A stretch of DNA of 64,000 nucleotides from Acidulodesulfobacterium_A sp049965795. Its GTDB lineage: Bacteria > SZUA-79 > Acidulodesulfobacterales > Acidulodesulfobacteraceae. Positions 26,079-34,722 of this stretch are shown here, piece by piece (within the stretch, counting starts at the first letter, position 1; every line of letters begins with the position of its first letter). The notes below the pieces were generated by a model. That model did not search any database, was not told the DNA's origin, and was given only the letters and a program-made list of their open reading frames with translations. Made by a program: the position numbers and the translations under genes. The stretch lies in the NCBI GenBank assembly GCA_049965795.1, contig JBMFVW010000004.1, forward strand, positions 1-64,000, written 5' to 3'.

Positions 26079-26094
26079 TACGGGTAATCATTTT

Positions 26095-26979
26095 ATGATT
26101 AAAATAGGAGAAATAAATTATCTAAACGTTTATCCTATCTATTATTATTTAAAAAAAATACTTAAAGACGAAAACAGGAATAATTTTGCGGATTTTATTT
26201 CAGGCACGCCGGCTTTTTTGAACCGTAAATTACAATCCGGCGGCATAGATATAAGCCCTTCATCTTCATTTTACTATATTTCCAATTACGATAATTCTTA
26301 TATATTTCCGGACATTTCAATAAGTTCCAAGAAAAAAGTAAAAAGCATATATCTTTTTTCAAATAAATCCATAGAGAAGTTCAATAAGAACGAAACGATA
26401 TACGTTACTCCCGAAACTCTTACGTCCGTAAATTTATTGAAGGTTTTATTAGCCGAATTCTATAAAATGGATTTAAACTTAATGAAATTTTTAAGCTTAA
26501 AACAGAACGACAATTTAGAGCTTGAGATAGATTCGGATTATTATAAAAAAATAGCCGAAGGAAGCAGTTTCCTGCATATAGGCAACAATGCATTAAAGTT
26601 TGTAAAATCTATTCCCGAGGGCTATTATGCTTACGATTTAGCGGATTTATGGTACATGCATACCTCGTTTCCGTTTGTTTTCGCTCTTTTTATAATAAGA
26701 AAAGAATCTTACGACGCCGATAAAAATGAATTTTCAGCTCTATTCGATTATTTGATGGAATCAAAAAGAAAGGCGTTATCGGGTTTTGAAGAGGCAGCCG
26801 AATCGGTAATAAAATCCGGAGATTATAATTACATATCTTTTGATGAACTTATGGAATATTGGACCGACTGTCTGAGTTTTAATTTGGGATCCGACGAAAT
26901 AAGGGGTTTTAATATTTATACCGAATTGCTGTACAAATACAAGCTTATAAAATCTATTCCCGATTTAAATTTTGTTTAG
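26095..26979 (+). CDS. mqnA: Chorismate dehydratase, futalosine menaquinone pathway
   Basis: MqnA removes water from chorismate to give 3-[(1-carboxyvinyl)oxy]benzoate, the entry to the futalosine route to menaquinone. It has a periplasmic-binding-protein-like fold with IKIGEINYLNVYPIYYYL at the N-terminus, SGTPAFLNRKLQSGGIDISPSSS and the ETLTSVNLLKVLL helix. Its 294 aa are normal. ATG 26095 gives the family N-terminus; the longer open frame to 25969 overlaps the HAD gene and is not used. It starts 16 bases after that gene. Menaquinone would be the electron acceptor for the SdhABE complex at 57-61 kb. The last 26 bases overlap the convergent histidine kinase gene. Confidence 0.85.
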   Translation: MIKIGEINYLNVYPIYYYLKKILKDENRNNFADFISGTPAFLNRKLQSGGIDISPSSSFYYISNYDNSYIFPDISISSKKKVKSIYLFSNKSIEKFNKNETIYVTPETLTSVNLLKVLLAEFYKMDLNLMKFLSLKQNDNLELEIDSDYYKKIAEGSSFLHIGNNALKFVKSIPEGYYAYDLADLWYMHTSFPFVFALFIIRKESYDADKNEFSALFDYLMESKRKALSGFEEAAESVIKSGDYNYISFDELMEYWTDCLSFNLGSDEIRGFNIYTELLYKYKLIKSIPDLNFV

Positions 26980-28225
26980 CCGTTTTAACCGGTATAATGA
27001 AAGAAAACTTAAATCCGTTGCCCATGCTGCTTTTAATCACTGCGCTGCCTCTTAATAACTTCAGAGTATGCTTGACTATAGCCAGCCCAAGACCCGAACC
27101 TTTTGCAGAATTTTTATGCGTGCCGTCTATCCTGAAAAATCTTTCGCCGAGCCTTAAAAGATTAGTATAATTTACACCGATACCGTTATCGCTTATAGAA
27201 AAGAAAAGAAATTGCGGGTCGTCTTCGCAGGGAAAATAAAAATTCCATAAAACCGATGTTTCTTCGGTGTCCGAAAGAAAATTCATAGCGGCGGACCTGC
27301 TGCAGGTGTATCCTTCTATTATTATTATTGCCGTACCGTTTTTATTGCCGTATTTCACGGCGTTATGAATAAGGTTGTTTATTATAAGGCTGATTTTACC
27401 AGGGTCGGAAATAAAAATATCGTTTTTCGCTTTATTTATAAAGGATAAATTTTTTTCTTTTATTTCACGTTCAAATAAAATTAAAGAATTTTCTATATTG
27501 GCTTTAATATCTATATTTTCTAATTTGACCGGAAACTTTTCCGTTTCGATATTGGAAAGCGTAATAAGGTCGTCGATTAAAAACCGAAGTCGTTTTGCGT
27601 GCTGTTCGATTATATTGACGAATTTCATTCTGACCGAAGGGTTGTCTATAGCTCCGTTTTTTAAAGTTTCGGCGAAACCCGTAATAGCCGTTACTGGTGT
27701 TTGCAGTTCATGCGAAACGTTCTGGATAAAAGACGATCTGATATCTTCCACCTTTTGAATGTCGGTTACGTCTTTTACTATTACTGCATATTTATCCTTA
27801 TCGTTTATCTTAAATATTACGCAATTTGCAGTTTTTTTTTCGGCTCTGTCGTAATAGAATATTTTTTTTTCGGCATTTTTAAATAAACTATTTTGAACTG
27901 CTTCGTCTATTAAGGAATTAAGTTCTATATTTCTGGTTAAAAAATCGAAGCGGATATTAATGTTTTTACCGTCTGTTTTTACCGATCTTATATTCCTGCC
28001 GAAAGATTCGTTTACGAATAAGATTTCTTTCTCTTTGTTTATAACGGCAACTCCTTCGGCGATTTTGTTTAATACGGTTTTATAATTATCTATTTCACGG
28101 ATATATTCTTTTAATTTGTTTTTAGCAAATAAAGACTGTATATTTTTAAATAAAAAAATATATAAAAAAAATAAAAATAATGATAATATTAAAATATAAA
28201 ATATAGATATTATATTATAATGCAT
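26954..28225 (-). CDS. Membrane sensor histidine kinase (PhoR-like)
   Basis: 423 aa: one N-terminal TM helix (about 5-27), a PAS-like domain (about 45-155, LNKIAEGVAVINKEKEILFVNESF), HisKA with phospho-acceptor His172 in SFIQNVSHELQTP, and a HATPase domain with N box (LIINNLIHNAVKYG), G1 (ISDNGIGV), F box (RFFRI) and G2 (GSGLGLAIVKH). It has the PhoR-type organisation, without a large periplasmic sensor. No response regulator gene is adjacent, so it is an orphan in this window. The start ATG 28225 has no clear ribosome-binding site. Confidence 0.9.
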   Translation of the reverse strand: MHYNIISIFYILILSLFLFFLYIFLFKNIQSLFAKNKLKEYIREIDNYKTVLNKIAEGVAVINKEKEILFVNESFGRNIRSVKTDGKNINIRFDFLTRNIELNSLIDEAVQNSLFKNAEKKIFYYDRAEKKTANCVIFKINDKDKYAVIVKDVTDIQKVEDIRSSFIQNVSHELQTPVTAITGFAETLKNGAIDNPSVRMKFVNIIEQHAKRLRFLIDDLITLSNIETEKFPVKLENIDIKANIENSLILFEREIKEKNLSFINKAKNDIFISDPGKISLIINNLIHNAVKYGNKNGTAIIIIEGYTCSRSAAMNFLSDTEETSVLWNFYFPCEDDPQFLFFSISDNGIGVNYTNLLRLGERFFRIDGTHKNSAKGSGLGLAIVKHTLKLLRGSAVIKSSMGNGFKFSFIIPVKTAKQNLNRE

Positions 28226-28269
28226 AGTATGATTTTATAATAAATTTTTAATAATTTCTATTAAAAATA

Positions 28270-28893
28270 ATGAAATGTAAAATACAAACTATATGGATAG
28301 CGATTTTTTTTGCGTGTTTTTTGACATCTGTTTCCGCAACGGTTTCAAACGGATTTCAGGTTGATTTTATAGCCGCTTCTGTGGATAATAAGCCTATAAC
28401 GCTTAACGATTTATACTTTTTATATAATTTTAATATGGTAAATAATTTAAAATATGTTAAAATTAACGAAACATTGCCTAAAGCGGAGTTAAAGCGGTTG
28501 ACTAATATATATATAAACAGGATTATAATTCTTAAACAGCAGGAAAAAGCCGGAGGCTTAATTATCAACAATCGTACTTTAAAGGCTATGGCTCAAAAGT
28601 TTAAAAAGAAGTTTGCTTATCTTCATAGGCATACCAGTTTTTCGTTTTTTTTAAGCAAGTTTGGTTTTGATAAAAACGGTTTTTATAATTTTTTAAAAAA
28701 AATCCTAATAGAAAAAAAATTTATAAAATACAGACTGCAATTCTTTCTATTTACTATCGAAAACGGAAGGGGAGCTTCAAAAAACCAAAAGCAAAAATAT
28801 TCGGCTGAATTAGCGAAGAAACTTAAAAATATGATAATAAATCTAAGAATGCACGCAAAAATTAAAATTAACGATAATTTTAGCGGTTCGTAA
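28270..28893 (+). CDS. SurA-N-like periplasmic chaperone-type protein
   Basis: 207 aa with a signal peptide (about 1-24, ending in the VSATVS region). The mature part begins FIAASVDNKPITLNDLYFLY and continues with LTNIYINRIIILKQQEKAGG, matching the helical N-terminal domain of SurA/PpiD-type chaperones; there is no parvulin PPIase domain. It would assist folding of outer-membrane proteins, or act on a specific exported client. The downstream genes (queD, PilO-like, Ig-like protein) include envelope components. The call is by pattern; confidence is moderate. Confidence 0.6.
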   Translation: MKCKIQTIWIAIFFACFLTSVSATVSNGFQVDFIAASVDNKPITLNDLYFLYNFNMVNNLKYVKINETLPKAELKRLTNIYINRIIILKQQEKAGGLIINNRTLKAMAQKFKKKFAYLHRHTSFSFFLSKFGFDKNGFYNFLKKILIEKKFIKYRLQFFLFTIENGRGASKNQKQKYSAELAKKLKNMIINLRMHAKIKINDNFSGS

Positions 28894-28911
28894 TAAAAAT
28901 AAAAAAATTTT

Positions 28912-29295
28912 ATGTTCGATTTAAAAATAACGTCAGGTTTTTCTTCTGCACATGCTTTAAGAGGCTATCAGGGAAAATGCGAAAATATTCACGGGCACAA
29001 CTGGAAGGTTGAAGCCGTCGTTTCTGCGGCTAAATTAAACGAAATAGGAATAGCGATAGATTTTAAACTGCTGAAAAATTATCTTAACGAAGTGCTGGAA
29101 ACGCTTGACCATAAGTTTATAAACGAGACGGATTTTTTTATAGGCGTAAACCCTTCTGCAGAAAATTTAGCTATGTATATATATAACGAATTTGAAAAGA
29201 AAATTAAATCTGCGAAACATAACGGCATAGCCGTAAAAAGCATAAACGTATATGAAACGGACACGTCTATGGCGTCTTATTACAAAATCGATTGA
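28912..29295 (+). CDS. queD: 6-carboxy-5,6,7,8-tetrahydropterin synthase
   Basis: QueD converts dihydroneopterin triphosphate to 6-carboxytetrahydropterin in queuosine/7-deazapurine synthesis. Zinc ligands are His14 (FSSAHAL), His27 and His29 (NIHGHNW), and the catalytic Cys23 is in GKCENIHGH; DHKFIN and the ETDTSMASYY C-terminus complete the active site. The length of 127 aa is standard. No queC, queE or queF is nearby. A second PTPS-fold protein at 41931-42416 lies in the Moco cluster and is clearly diverged from this one. Confidence 0.93.
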   Translation: MFDLKITSGFSSAHALRGYQGKCENIHGHNWKVEAVVSAAKLNEIGIAIDFKLLKNYLNEVLETLDHKFINETDFFIGVNPSAENLAMYIYNEFEKKIKSAKHNGIAVKSINVYETDTSMASYYKID

Positions 29296-29361
29296 CTTAA
29301 AATTCTTAATAATGTATTAAATATATAATATATCAATTTAACTTTTAAAAAATATAATGTC

Positions 29362-30450
29362 GTGAATAAAAAAATAGCATATTATTTTGCCGTTATGGTT
29401 TTTATAATATCGGCGTTTGCCGTTTTTTTTATATATAAAAGCATTACGGCAAAAGAAAATAAAATAGGCTTGTCGATAAACAAAAGAATCGCCGTGCTGA
29501 AAAGTATTCAAACCAAGATAAATGAAAGCATAAAAGGAATACGAAAAACCGACTTTCCTATTTTACGCTACGGATACTCTTTCAATAAAAACGAAAAATA
29601 TTTTATGTCTGAAATTATAGGCGCAGGAAGAAAATATGGAATAAAACTCGATAAGGTTCAATTTATAAAAGTAAATAAAAAAAATAACGCCGCAGATTTT
29701 TATTTCAGCGTGTCCGGTTCGGGGCATCCCGGCGATATATATTACTTCGTTAAAGACTTAGAGTATAATTATAAAATAAATTTTAAAAAATTTTATATAG
29801 ATAAAAATATTAATAAAAATAATTTTGTAAGTTTTTCTTCAATCTTGGCTGCATATGTCATAAGCAAGCAGGAGGCGTTAGAAAGCATTTTGAAATCGAA
29901 GAGCAAGATAAAAATGCCGAAGGATTTAGGAGCTATAAATCCGTTTTTATATATAGTTAAGAAAAAGAAAAAAGCTGCAGCGAAACCGAAAGCGGCGTTC
30001 TTAAATTATGAAAAAATAAAGAAAAAATCAAATATATCCGAAAGAGTATATAAGAAATTAGCAAAAAAAACCGCTTTCATTAAAGAGCCGGGTATTCAAG
30101 AATCAAATTTTTACAATAAAAAAGGAGTTTTATCTTTTTCGCAAAACAATTTCAGCGACGCGCTGATTATGTTTAAAAAAGCCTTAAGATTTAATCCCGA
30201 TAATTACAGGGCATTATCTAATGCCGCCTTGGACGAATATGAAATTAAAAATTACAAGGCATCCGTTTATTATGCCAAAAAAGCGCTTGAGTACAAAAAA
30301 TTATGGCAGATAAATTTTATACTGGGACTTTCTTATATGCGTTTAAAAATGTTTTCCGATGCCGAATACAACTTTAGAAAAGCTTTAGAGTTAAATCCAT
30401 CCGATGAAAAAATTAAATATTATTTAAATATTTCAAAAAAAATACGATAA
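29362..30450 (+). CDS. PilO/GspM-like domain fused to TPR repeats
   Basis: 362 aa starting at GTG 29362. One TM helix (about 5-27), a short coiled coil, then an alpha/beta domain (about 85-170: KYGIKLDKVQFIKV, FYFSVSGSGHPGDIYYFVKD) resembling the periplasmic ferredoxin-like domain of PilO/GspM. A Lys/Ala-rich linker leads into two to three TPR units (about 250-362: NKKGVLSFSQNNFSDALIMF, SNAALDEYEIKNYKASVYYA, FILGLSYMRLKMFSDAEYNF). I know of no standard pilus gene with this order; it may be a second, specialised alignment protein. It is followed 41 bases later by an exported Ig-like protein. Confidence 0.55.
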   Translation: MNKKIAYYFAVMVFIISAFAVFFIYKSITAKENKIGLSINKRIAVLKSIQTKINESIKGIRKTDFPILRYGYSFNKNEKYFMSEIIGAGRKYGIKLDKVQFIKVNKKNNAADFYFSVSGSGHPGDIYYFVKDLEYNYKINFKKFYIDKNINKNNFVSFSSILAAYVISKQEALESILKSKSKIKMPKDLGAINPFLYIVKKKKKAAAKPKAAFLNYEKIKKKSNISERVYKKLAKKTAFIKEPGIQESNFYNKKGVLSFSQNNFSDALIMFKKALRFNPDNYRALSNAALDEYEIKNYKASVYYAKKALEYKKLWQINFILGLSYMRLKMFSDAEYNFRKALELNPSDEKIKYYLNISKKIR

Positions 30451-30491
30451 TAAATATGAAACATTATTCTTTTATTAAGGGGAATCCGATT

Positions 30492-31592
30492 ATGAATTTT
30501 AATGCAAAAAAAATAACCTTTTACGCCGTTATTTTTTCTTTACTGTTTTTTTGCTTAATTCCTATGCTTTCCGTTAACGGTTATGCATTTACTACTATAA
30601 CCATTCTTCCGGGAAAGCTCAATAATTTCAGGATAAGCGTACCGCACGGCGTCCAGGCCGGCAGTAAATTCGAAGTCAGATTGGTAGCATTAGACGATTA
30701 CGGCAACGTAATTACAGATTTTTCCAAGAAATACGAGGGGTTAAACATTGCCGTCAATATCGGCGGACAAAGCAATCAAGAACAGTTAAATATTCCGGCT
30801 TCAGAGTTTAAGAACGGCATAGTAAACTTTGACGTTTCTTATAAAAAAGCCGGCAAAATAGAAGTTTCAAGCTCATTTGAAGGCGTAGAAGACGAAAGTA
30901 CGCCCATTCATATTTATGCAGGACCGTTCCATAATCTAAAAATATCGGCTCCCGAAAACGTTATAGCCGGCATCCCGTTTAAAGTAAGAATATATGCCGC
31001 CGACCAGTACGGAAATCCGGTAAAATTAATGCCGAAATCAAACGGAAATATAAAGGTTTATTTAACGGGAGACAATTTCAGCATAAGACCCAGAATAATA
31101 CCTGCCAGTTATATAAATGACGGTTCCGGTAAATTTAATTTTATTTCGGACAGGGCAGGTATAGGACAGTTAAACTTTGCAGTTAATTATGGCGGCAGAC
31201 CGCATATTTTTATAAGTAAAAATATAAATATAGCACCTTCTTATTTTAAAAAGTTTTTAATTTCTACAAATATTGCCCAAGTCCCTGCAGGAAGACCTTT
31301 TATAATTAAAATAGTTGCGATAGATAAATTCGGCAACGTAATAACAAATGCCGATAAATTAAGCGGCAAAGTTAAATTATCCTTAGTTTCTTCAAGCGGT
31401 ATAGAAAGGAGCAGCGTATTCAGCTTTAAATCTTTCAATAAAGGCATAGCTTTAGTAAAAACCGTATTTAACAGGGTCGGAACATTTTCCATTTATGCTA
31501 AACCGGAAGATATAAACCTTAAAAAGCTTAAGTCCGGAGTGCCTAAGGTAAACCGCAGAATAAAAGCAAAAAGCCTGTTGCTTTACAAATAA
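30492..31592 (+). CDS. Exported protein with three Ig-like repeats
   Basis: 366 aa with a signal peptide (about 8-33, FYAVIFSLLFFCLIPMLSVNGYAF region). Three tandem repeats of about 100 aa each carry the pattern 'F-I-S-P-x-x-V-x-AG-x-x-F-x-V-x-A-x-D-x-YGN-V' (VRLVALDDYGNVITDF, VRIYAADQYGNPVKLM, IKIVAIDKFGNVITNA), typical of bacterial Ig/filamin-like beta-sandwiches in surface or cell-envelope proteins. ATG 30492 with AAGGGG upstream is chosen over ATG 30456, which lacks a site. Its function is unknown; being coupled to the PilO/TPR gene suggests a secretion or adhesion system. Confidence 0.6.
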   Translation: MNFNAKKITFYAVIFSLLFFCLIPMLSVNGYAFTTITILPGKLNNFRISVPHGVQAGSKFEVRLVALDDYGNVITDFSKKYEGLNIAVNIGGQSNQEQLNIPASEFKNGIVNFDVSYKKAGKIEVSSSFEGVEDESTPIHIYAGPFHNLKISAPENVIAGIPFKVRIYAADQYGNPVKLMPKSNGNIKVYLTGDNFSIRPRIIPASYINDGSGKFNFISDRAGIGQLNFAVNYGGRPHIFISKNINIAPSYFKKFLISTNIAQVPAGRPFIIKIVAIDKFGNVITNADKLSGKVKLSLVSSSGIERSSVFSFKSFNKGIALVKTVFNRVGTFSIYAKPEDINLKKLKSGVPKVNRRIKAKSLLLYK

Positions 31593-31594
31593 TT

Positions 31595-31628
31595 AATCTG
31601 AAACCTTTTCCATCGGCAATTTTGGGTT
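31595..31628. repeat. Adjacent class A and class B repeat motifs
   Basis: TTAATCTGAAACCTTTTCC is directly followed by ATCGGCAATTTTGGGTTT. These are the right-end motifs of the class A and class B elements seen elsewhere (52563 and 15204/48393). There is no opposing partner here, so it is probably a decayed or single-ended copy. Confidence 0.55.
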
Positions 31629-31698
31629 TCAAAAAAGTATTTAAAAAAATATGAAAAAGTAATATAATAAAATAACTTCCTGTAATATTTTTAATTAA

Positions 31699-31773
31699 GG
31701 CGGCATAGCCAAGCGGTAAGGCAGAGGTCTGCAAAACCTTTATACCTCGGTTCAATTCCGAGTGCCGCCTCCA
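31699..31773 (+). tRNA. tRNA-Cys (GCA)
   Basis: The cloverleaf has acceptor arms GGCGGCA and TGCCGCC, a D-arm containing AGCGGTAAGGC, anticodon loop CTGCAAA (anticodon GCA), a T-arm with GGTTCAATTCC, discriminator T (the identity base for Cys) and an encoded CCA end. It lies alone between the Ig-like protein and nfnA. Confidence 0.96.
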
Positions 31774-31808
31774 TCACATTATTAAACGATAAGTTATCGA
31801 TAAAAAAT

Positions 31809-32654
31809 ATGTATCAAATAATCGGCAAGAAAAATCTCGGCGAAGGGATAAATTTATATAATATATCGGCTCCTGATGTAGCGTTAAAAGCGCTGCCCGG
31901 TCAGTTTATCATATTGAGGGTAAATAAAAACGGCGAAAGAATTCCCATTACTATAGCAAATTCTGATAAAAACGATAAAACTATTACTATACTCGTGCAG
32001 ACGCTCGGAAAAACTACCCATCTGCTCAGCGAATTGAACGTCGGAGAAAGTTTGGCGGATTTAGTGGGACCTCTCGGCGTTCCTACCGAAATAAAAAAAT
32101 TCGGAACAGTAGTATGTATCGGAGGCGGTTTCGGAACAGCCGCAATATATCCCATTGCAAAAGCTATGAAAGCAGAAGGCAACCGCGTCATATCTATAAT
32201 AGGAGCCAGAAGCAAAGAACTTCTTTTAATGGAAGACGAGATGAAAGCGGCGAGCAGCGAAGTACTTGCCGCTACAAACGACGGAAGCTACGGCACTAAA
32301 GGCATAGTCACCGATGTCTTAAGAAACCTTATTTACGATAAAAAAATACAGATAGACAGGGTTATCGCCATCGGTCCGGTAATTATGATGAAAGCGGTAA
32401 GCGACCTCACTAAAGAAAAATCTATAAAAACAATCGTAAGCTTGAATCCTATTATGATAGACGGAACAGGGATGTGCGGCGCTTGCAGGGTTCTGGTAGG
32501 CAATAAAACAAAATTTGCCTGCGTAGACGGTCCCGACTTTGACGGGCATTTAGTGGATTTCGACAACCTTATGAGCAGGCTTAAATTTTATAAGGAAGAA
32601 GAAAAAACTTCCTATGACTGTCATATGAAAGCGCACCATAATTTAACCTCTTAA
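31809..32654 (+). CDS. NfnA/SudB-type FAD-NAD binding ferredoxin:NADP oxidoreductase subunit
   Basis: 281 aa, ferredoxin-NADP reductase fold: an FAD domain with RIPITIAN, an NAD-binding domain with VCIGGGFGTAAIYPIAKAM, and a C-terminal [2Fe-2S] site with Asp218 followed by Cys223, Cys226 and Cys238 (MCGACRV ... FACVDGP), the Asp-plus-three-Cys pattern described for NfnA. With the next gene it forms a soluble flavoprotein pair that either bifurcates electrons between NADPH, NADH and ferredoxin (NfnAB) or reduces polysulfide (SudAB); the sequence does not separate these. It is followed by the large subunit after 52 bases. Confidence 0.85.
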   Translation: MYQIIGKKNLGEGINLYNISAPDVALKALPGQFIILRVNKNGERIPITIANSDKNDKTITILVQTLGKTTHLLSELNVGESLADLVGPLGVPTEIKKFGTVVCIGGGFGTAAIYPIAKAMKAEGNRVISIIGARSKELLLMEDEMKAASSEVLAATNDGSYGTKGIVTDVLRNLIYDKKIQIDRVIAIGPVIMMKAVSDLTKEKSIKTIVSLNPIMIDGTGMCGACRVLVGNKTKFACVDGPDFDGHLVDFDNLMSRLKFYKEEEKTSYDCHMKAHHNLTS

Positions 32655-32706
32655 TTTTATAAGCTATAATCCGTGATTTGCATTATAAATATCGGATAAA
32701 TTAGAC

Positions 32707-34122
32707 ATGGATATAAAAGAAAGGCTGAAAATCGATAAACATATTATGCAGTGTCAGCCGCCTGCGGTCAGGAGCGGCAATTTCAAAGAAGTTCCTTACG
32801 GATATACGTCTGAAGAAGCCGTCGAAGAGGCAAAGCGCTGTATTCAGTGCAAAAGACCTTACTGCATAGAAGGATGCCCCGTTAATATAAATATTCCCGC
32901 TTTTATAAAACTCATCGAAGAAGGGGATTTTCTAGGCGCCGCAAAGAAGATTAAAGAAACTAATTCGCTTCCCGCAGTATGCGGCAGGGTCTGCCCGCAG
33001 GAAGACCAGTGCGAGAAAGTTTGCACCGTAGGCAAAAGAAAAGATACGCCTTCCGTAGCCATCGGCAATCTGGAACGCTTTGCGGCAGATTACGAGGCAA
33101 AATACGGCGATATTCACATTGAAATAAATCATAAAAAAGATAAAAAAATAGCCGTAGTAGGCGGAGGTCCTGCCGGTCTTACGGTAGCCGGCGATTTGTG
33201 CAAAATGGGTTATTCCGTTTCGATATATGAAGCCCTTCACGAAATAGGCGGAGTTTTAATGTACGGAATTCCGGAATTTCGTCTTCCAAAAGAAATTTTA
33301 TCGAGAGAGCTTAAAGTCTTGGAAGATATGGGAGTGAACGTTTTTACCAATGAAGTAATAGGCAAAACTTTTAACGTAGATGAACTGCTGAACGAAAGGG
33401 GCTACGGCGCAGTTTTTATAGGAACCGGTGCGGGAACGCCTAAATTTCTCAATATACCGGGGGAAGAACTCAACGGGATATATTCCGCCAACGAGTTTCT
33501 TACCAGAGTCAACTTAATGCGCGCTTATAATAAATCGGAATATGATACGCCTATTAAATGCGGCAAGACTTTAGTCGTATTCGGCGCCGGCAACACTGCT
33601 ATGGATGCCGTAAGGACGGCTTTAAGGCTCGGTTATCAAGACTCAAAAATTTTTTACAGGCGATCAAGAAACGAAATGACGGCAAGGGTCGAGGAAGTTC
33701 ATCATGCCGAAGAAGAAGGAGTTAAGTTTGAATTTCTAATAAATCCGATCAGATTTATAGGAGACGAAAACCATAACGTTACTGCCGTAGAATGCGAAAG
33801 AATGGAACTAGGAGAGCCGGACGAAAGCGGAAGAAGAAGACCTATCCCCGTAAAAGGTTCTGAATTTATTACTAAAATAGATGCCGCCGTTATCGCCATA
33901 GGAACAAATGTAAATCCTATAGTTCCTTCTTCTACTCCGGGATTAAATTTAAACAAACGGGGATATATCATTGCGGACGAAAACACAGGGAAAACCTCAA
34001 AAAAAGGTGTTTTTGCCGGCGGAGACATAGTTACGGGAGCCGCAACCGTCATACTTGCAATGGGTGCCGGGAAAAAAGCGTCAGCCGCAATAGATAAATA
34101 CTTAGAGACGGGAATATGGTAG
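32707..34122 (+). CDS. NfnB/SudA or homotetrameric glutamate-synthase-like NADPH oxidoreductase
   Basis: 471 aa. N-terminal cysteine clusters (CIQCKRPYCIEGCP at about 45-60 and CGRVCPQEDQCEKVC at about 95-110) bind [4Fe-4S] centres. They are followed by an FAD motif (VVGGGPAGLTVAGDLCKMG, about 155) and an NADPH motif (VVFGAGNTAMDAVRTALRLG), ending with VFAGGDIVTGAATVILAMGAG. This is the GltA/GltD-like large subunit of NfnAB or SudAB. Gene order small-large matches nfnAB in clostridia and Thermotogales. No GltB large subunit is near, so a glutamate synthase role is less likely. Confidence 0.87.
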   Translation: MDIKERLKIDKHIMQCQPPAVRSGNFKEVPYGYTSEEAVEEAKRCIQCKRPYCIEGCPVNINIPAFIKLIEEGDFLGAAKKIKETNSLPAVCGRVCPQEDQCEKVCTVGKRKDTPSVAIGNLERFAADYEAKYGDIHIEINHKKDKKIAVVGGGPAGLTVAGDLCKMGYSVSIYEALHEIGGVLMYGIPEFRLPKEILSRELKVLEDMGVNVFTNEVIGKTFNVDELLNERGYGAVFIGTGAGTPKFLNIPGEELNGIYSANEFLTRVNLMRAYNKSEYDTPIKCGKTLVVFGAGNTAMDAVRTALRLGYQDSKIFYRRSRNEMTARVEEVHHAEEEGVKFEFLINPIRFIGDENHNVTAVECERMELGEPDESGRRRPIPVKGSEFITKIDAAVIAIGTNVNPIVPSSTPGLNLNKRGYIIADENTGKTSKKGVFAGGDIVTGAATVILAMGAGKKASAAIDKYLETGIW

Positions 34123-34145
34123 TACGCCTTTTCCTATATATGTAT

Positions 34146-34181
34146 TTGACAAATATTGCTATTTGTGAGATATTATATAAT
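34146..34181 (+). promoter_or_regulatory. Probable promoter for the tRNA-Leu/tRNA-Phe genes
   Basis: TTGACA at 34146-34151, followed by GATATT (17-base spacing), TATTAT (19) and a consensus TATAAT at 34176-34181 (24). The first two hexamers are the plausible -10 partners for the -35; the perfect TATAAT is too far unless it works with another, weaker -35. Confidence 0.45.
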
Positions 34182-34217
34182 GCATTTTTTGAAGTCCGTC
34201 TTCTCAATTAAATAATT

Positions 34218-34305
34218 GCCGGGGTGGCGGAAGTGGTAGACGCAAGGGACTTAAAATCCCTCGGAACTTAGTTCCGTGCCGGTTCGATTCCGGCCCTCGG
34301 CACCA
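34218..34305 (+). tRNA. tRNA-Leu (TAA)
   Basis: Acceptor GCCGGGG pairs with CCTCGGC. The anticodon stem GGGA/TCCC holds loop CTTAAAA (anticodon TAA). A long variable arm (CGGAACTTAGTTCCG) marks a class II tRNA, followed by T-arm GGTTCGATTCC, discriminator A and encoded CCA. Confidence 0.96.
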
Positions 34306-34374
34306 TAAAAGCCGAAAAAATATTTGTATTTAAATAAGTTTTATGATAGCATAATATAACTTATTATGTTTAAT

Positions 34375-34450
<76 letters not shown>

Positions 34451-34477
34451 CCTCTCCATACATTATCCCTTAAAATA

Positions 34478-34486
34478 TGCTATAAT
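34478..34486 (+). promoter_or_regulatory. Extended -10 promoter element before hicBA
   Basis: TGCTATAAT is a perfect extended -10 (TGn followed by TATAAT). No good -35 is needed for this class. GAGGTG at 34497-34502 is the ribosome-binding site for ATG 34510. Autoregulation by the HicB antitoxin would be expected at this promoter. Confidence 0.6.
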
Positions 34487-34509
34487 TCTAATTAGCGAGG
34501 TGTAAAATT

Positions 34510-34722
34510 ATGGAAGAAATTATATTCTTAGTGGAAGAAGACGTTGAAGCAGGATATACGGCTAAAGCTCTTGGTTATTCTATTTTTACGGAAGGGGAAA
34601 CGATTAACGAACTAAGAGAAAATATTAAAGAAGCGCTTGAATGCCATTTTGATAATAAAGCGGATATTCCTAAAATAATCAGGCTTCACCAATCCAAAGA
34701 AGAAGTTTTTGCCTATGCCTAA
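34510..34722 (+). CDS. HicB-like antitoxin
   Basis: 70 aa with the partially degraded RNase-H-like fold of HicB antitoxins: LVEEDVEAGYTAKALGYSIFTEG and ELRENIKEALECHF. The protein is short and lacks a clear C-terminal DNA-binding domain. It neutralises the HicA mRNA interferase encoded immediately downstream, with which it overlaps by 8 bases. Antitoxin-first order is less common than hicA-hicB. Confidence 0.85.
   Translation: MEEIIFLVEEDVEAGYTAKALGYSIFTEGETINELRENIKEALECHFDNKADIPKIIRLHQSKEEVFAYA

Noticed and set aside
25969..26094. Longer start for mqnA
   Set aside because: The added 42 residues overlap the HAD phosphatase in another frame and do not resemble the MqnA N-terminus.
31699..31773. 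tRNA-Cys as an integration site
   Set aside because: No integrase or direct repeat of the tRNA 3' end was found in the neighbourhood.
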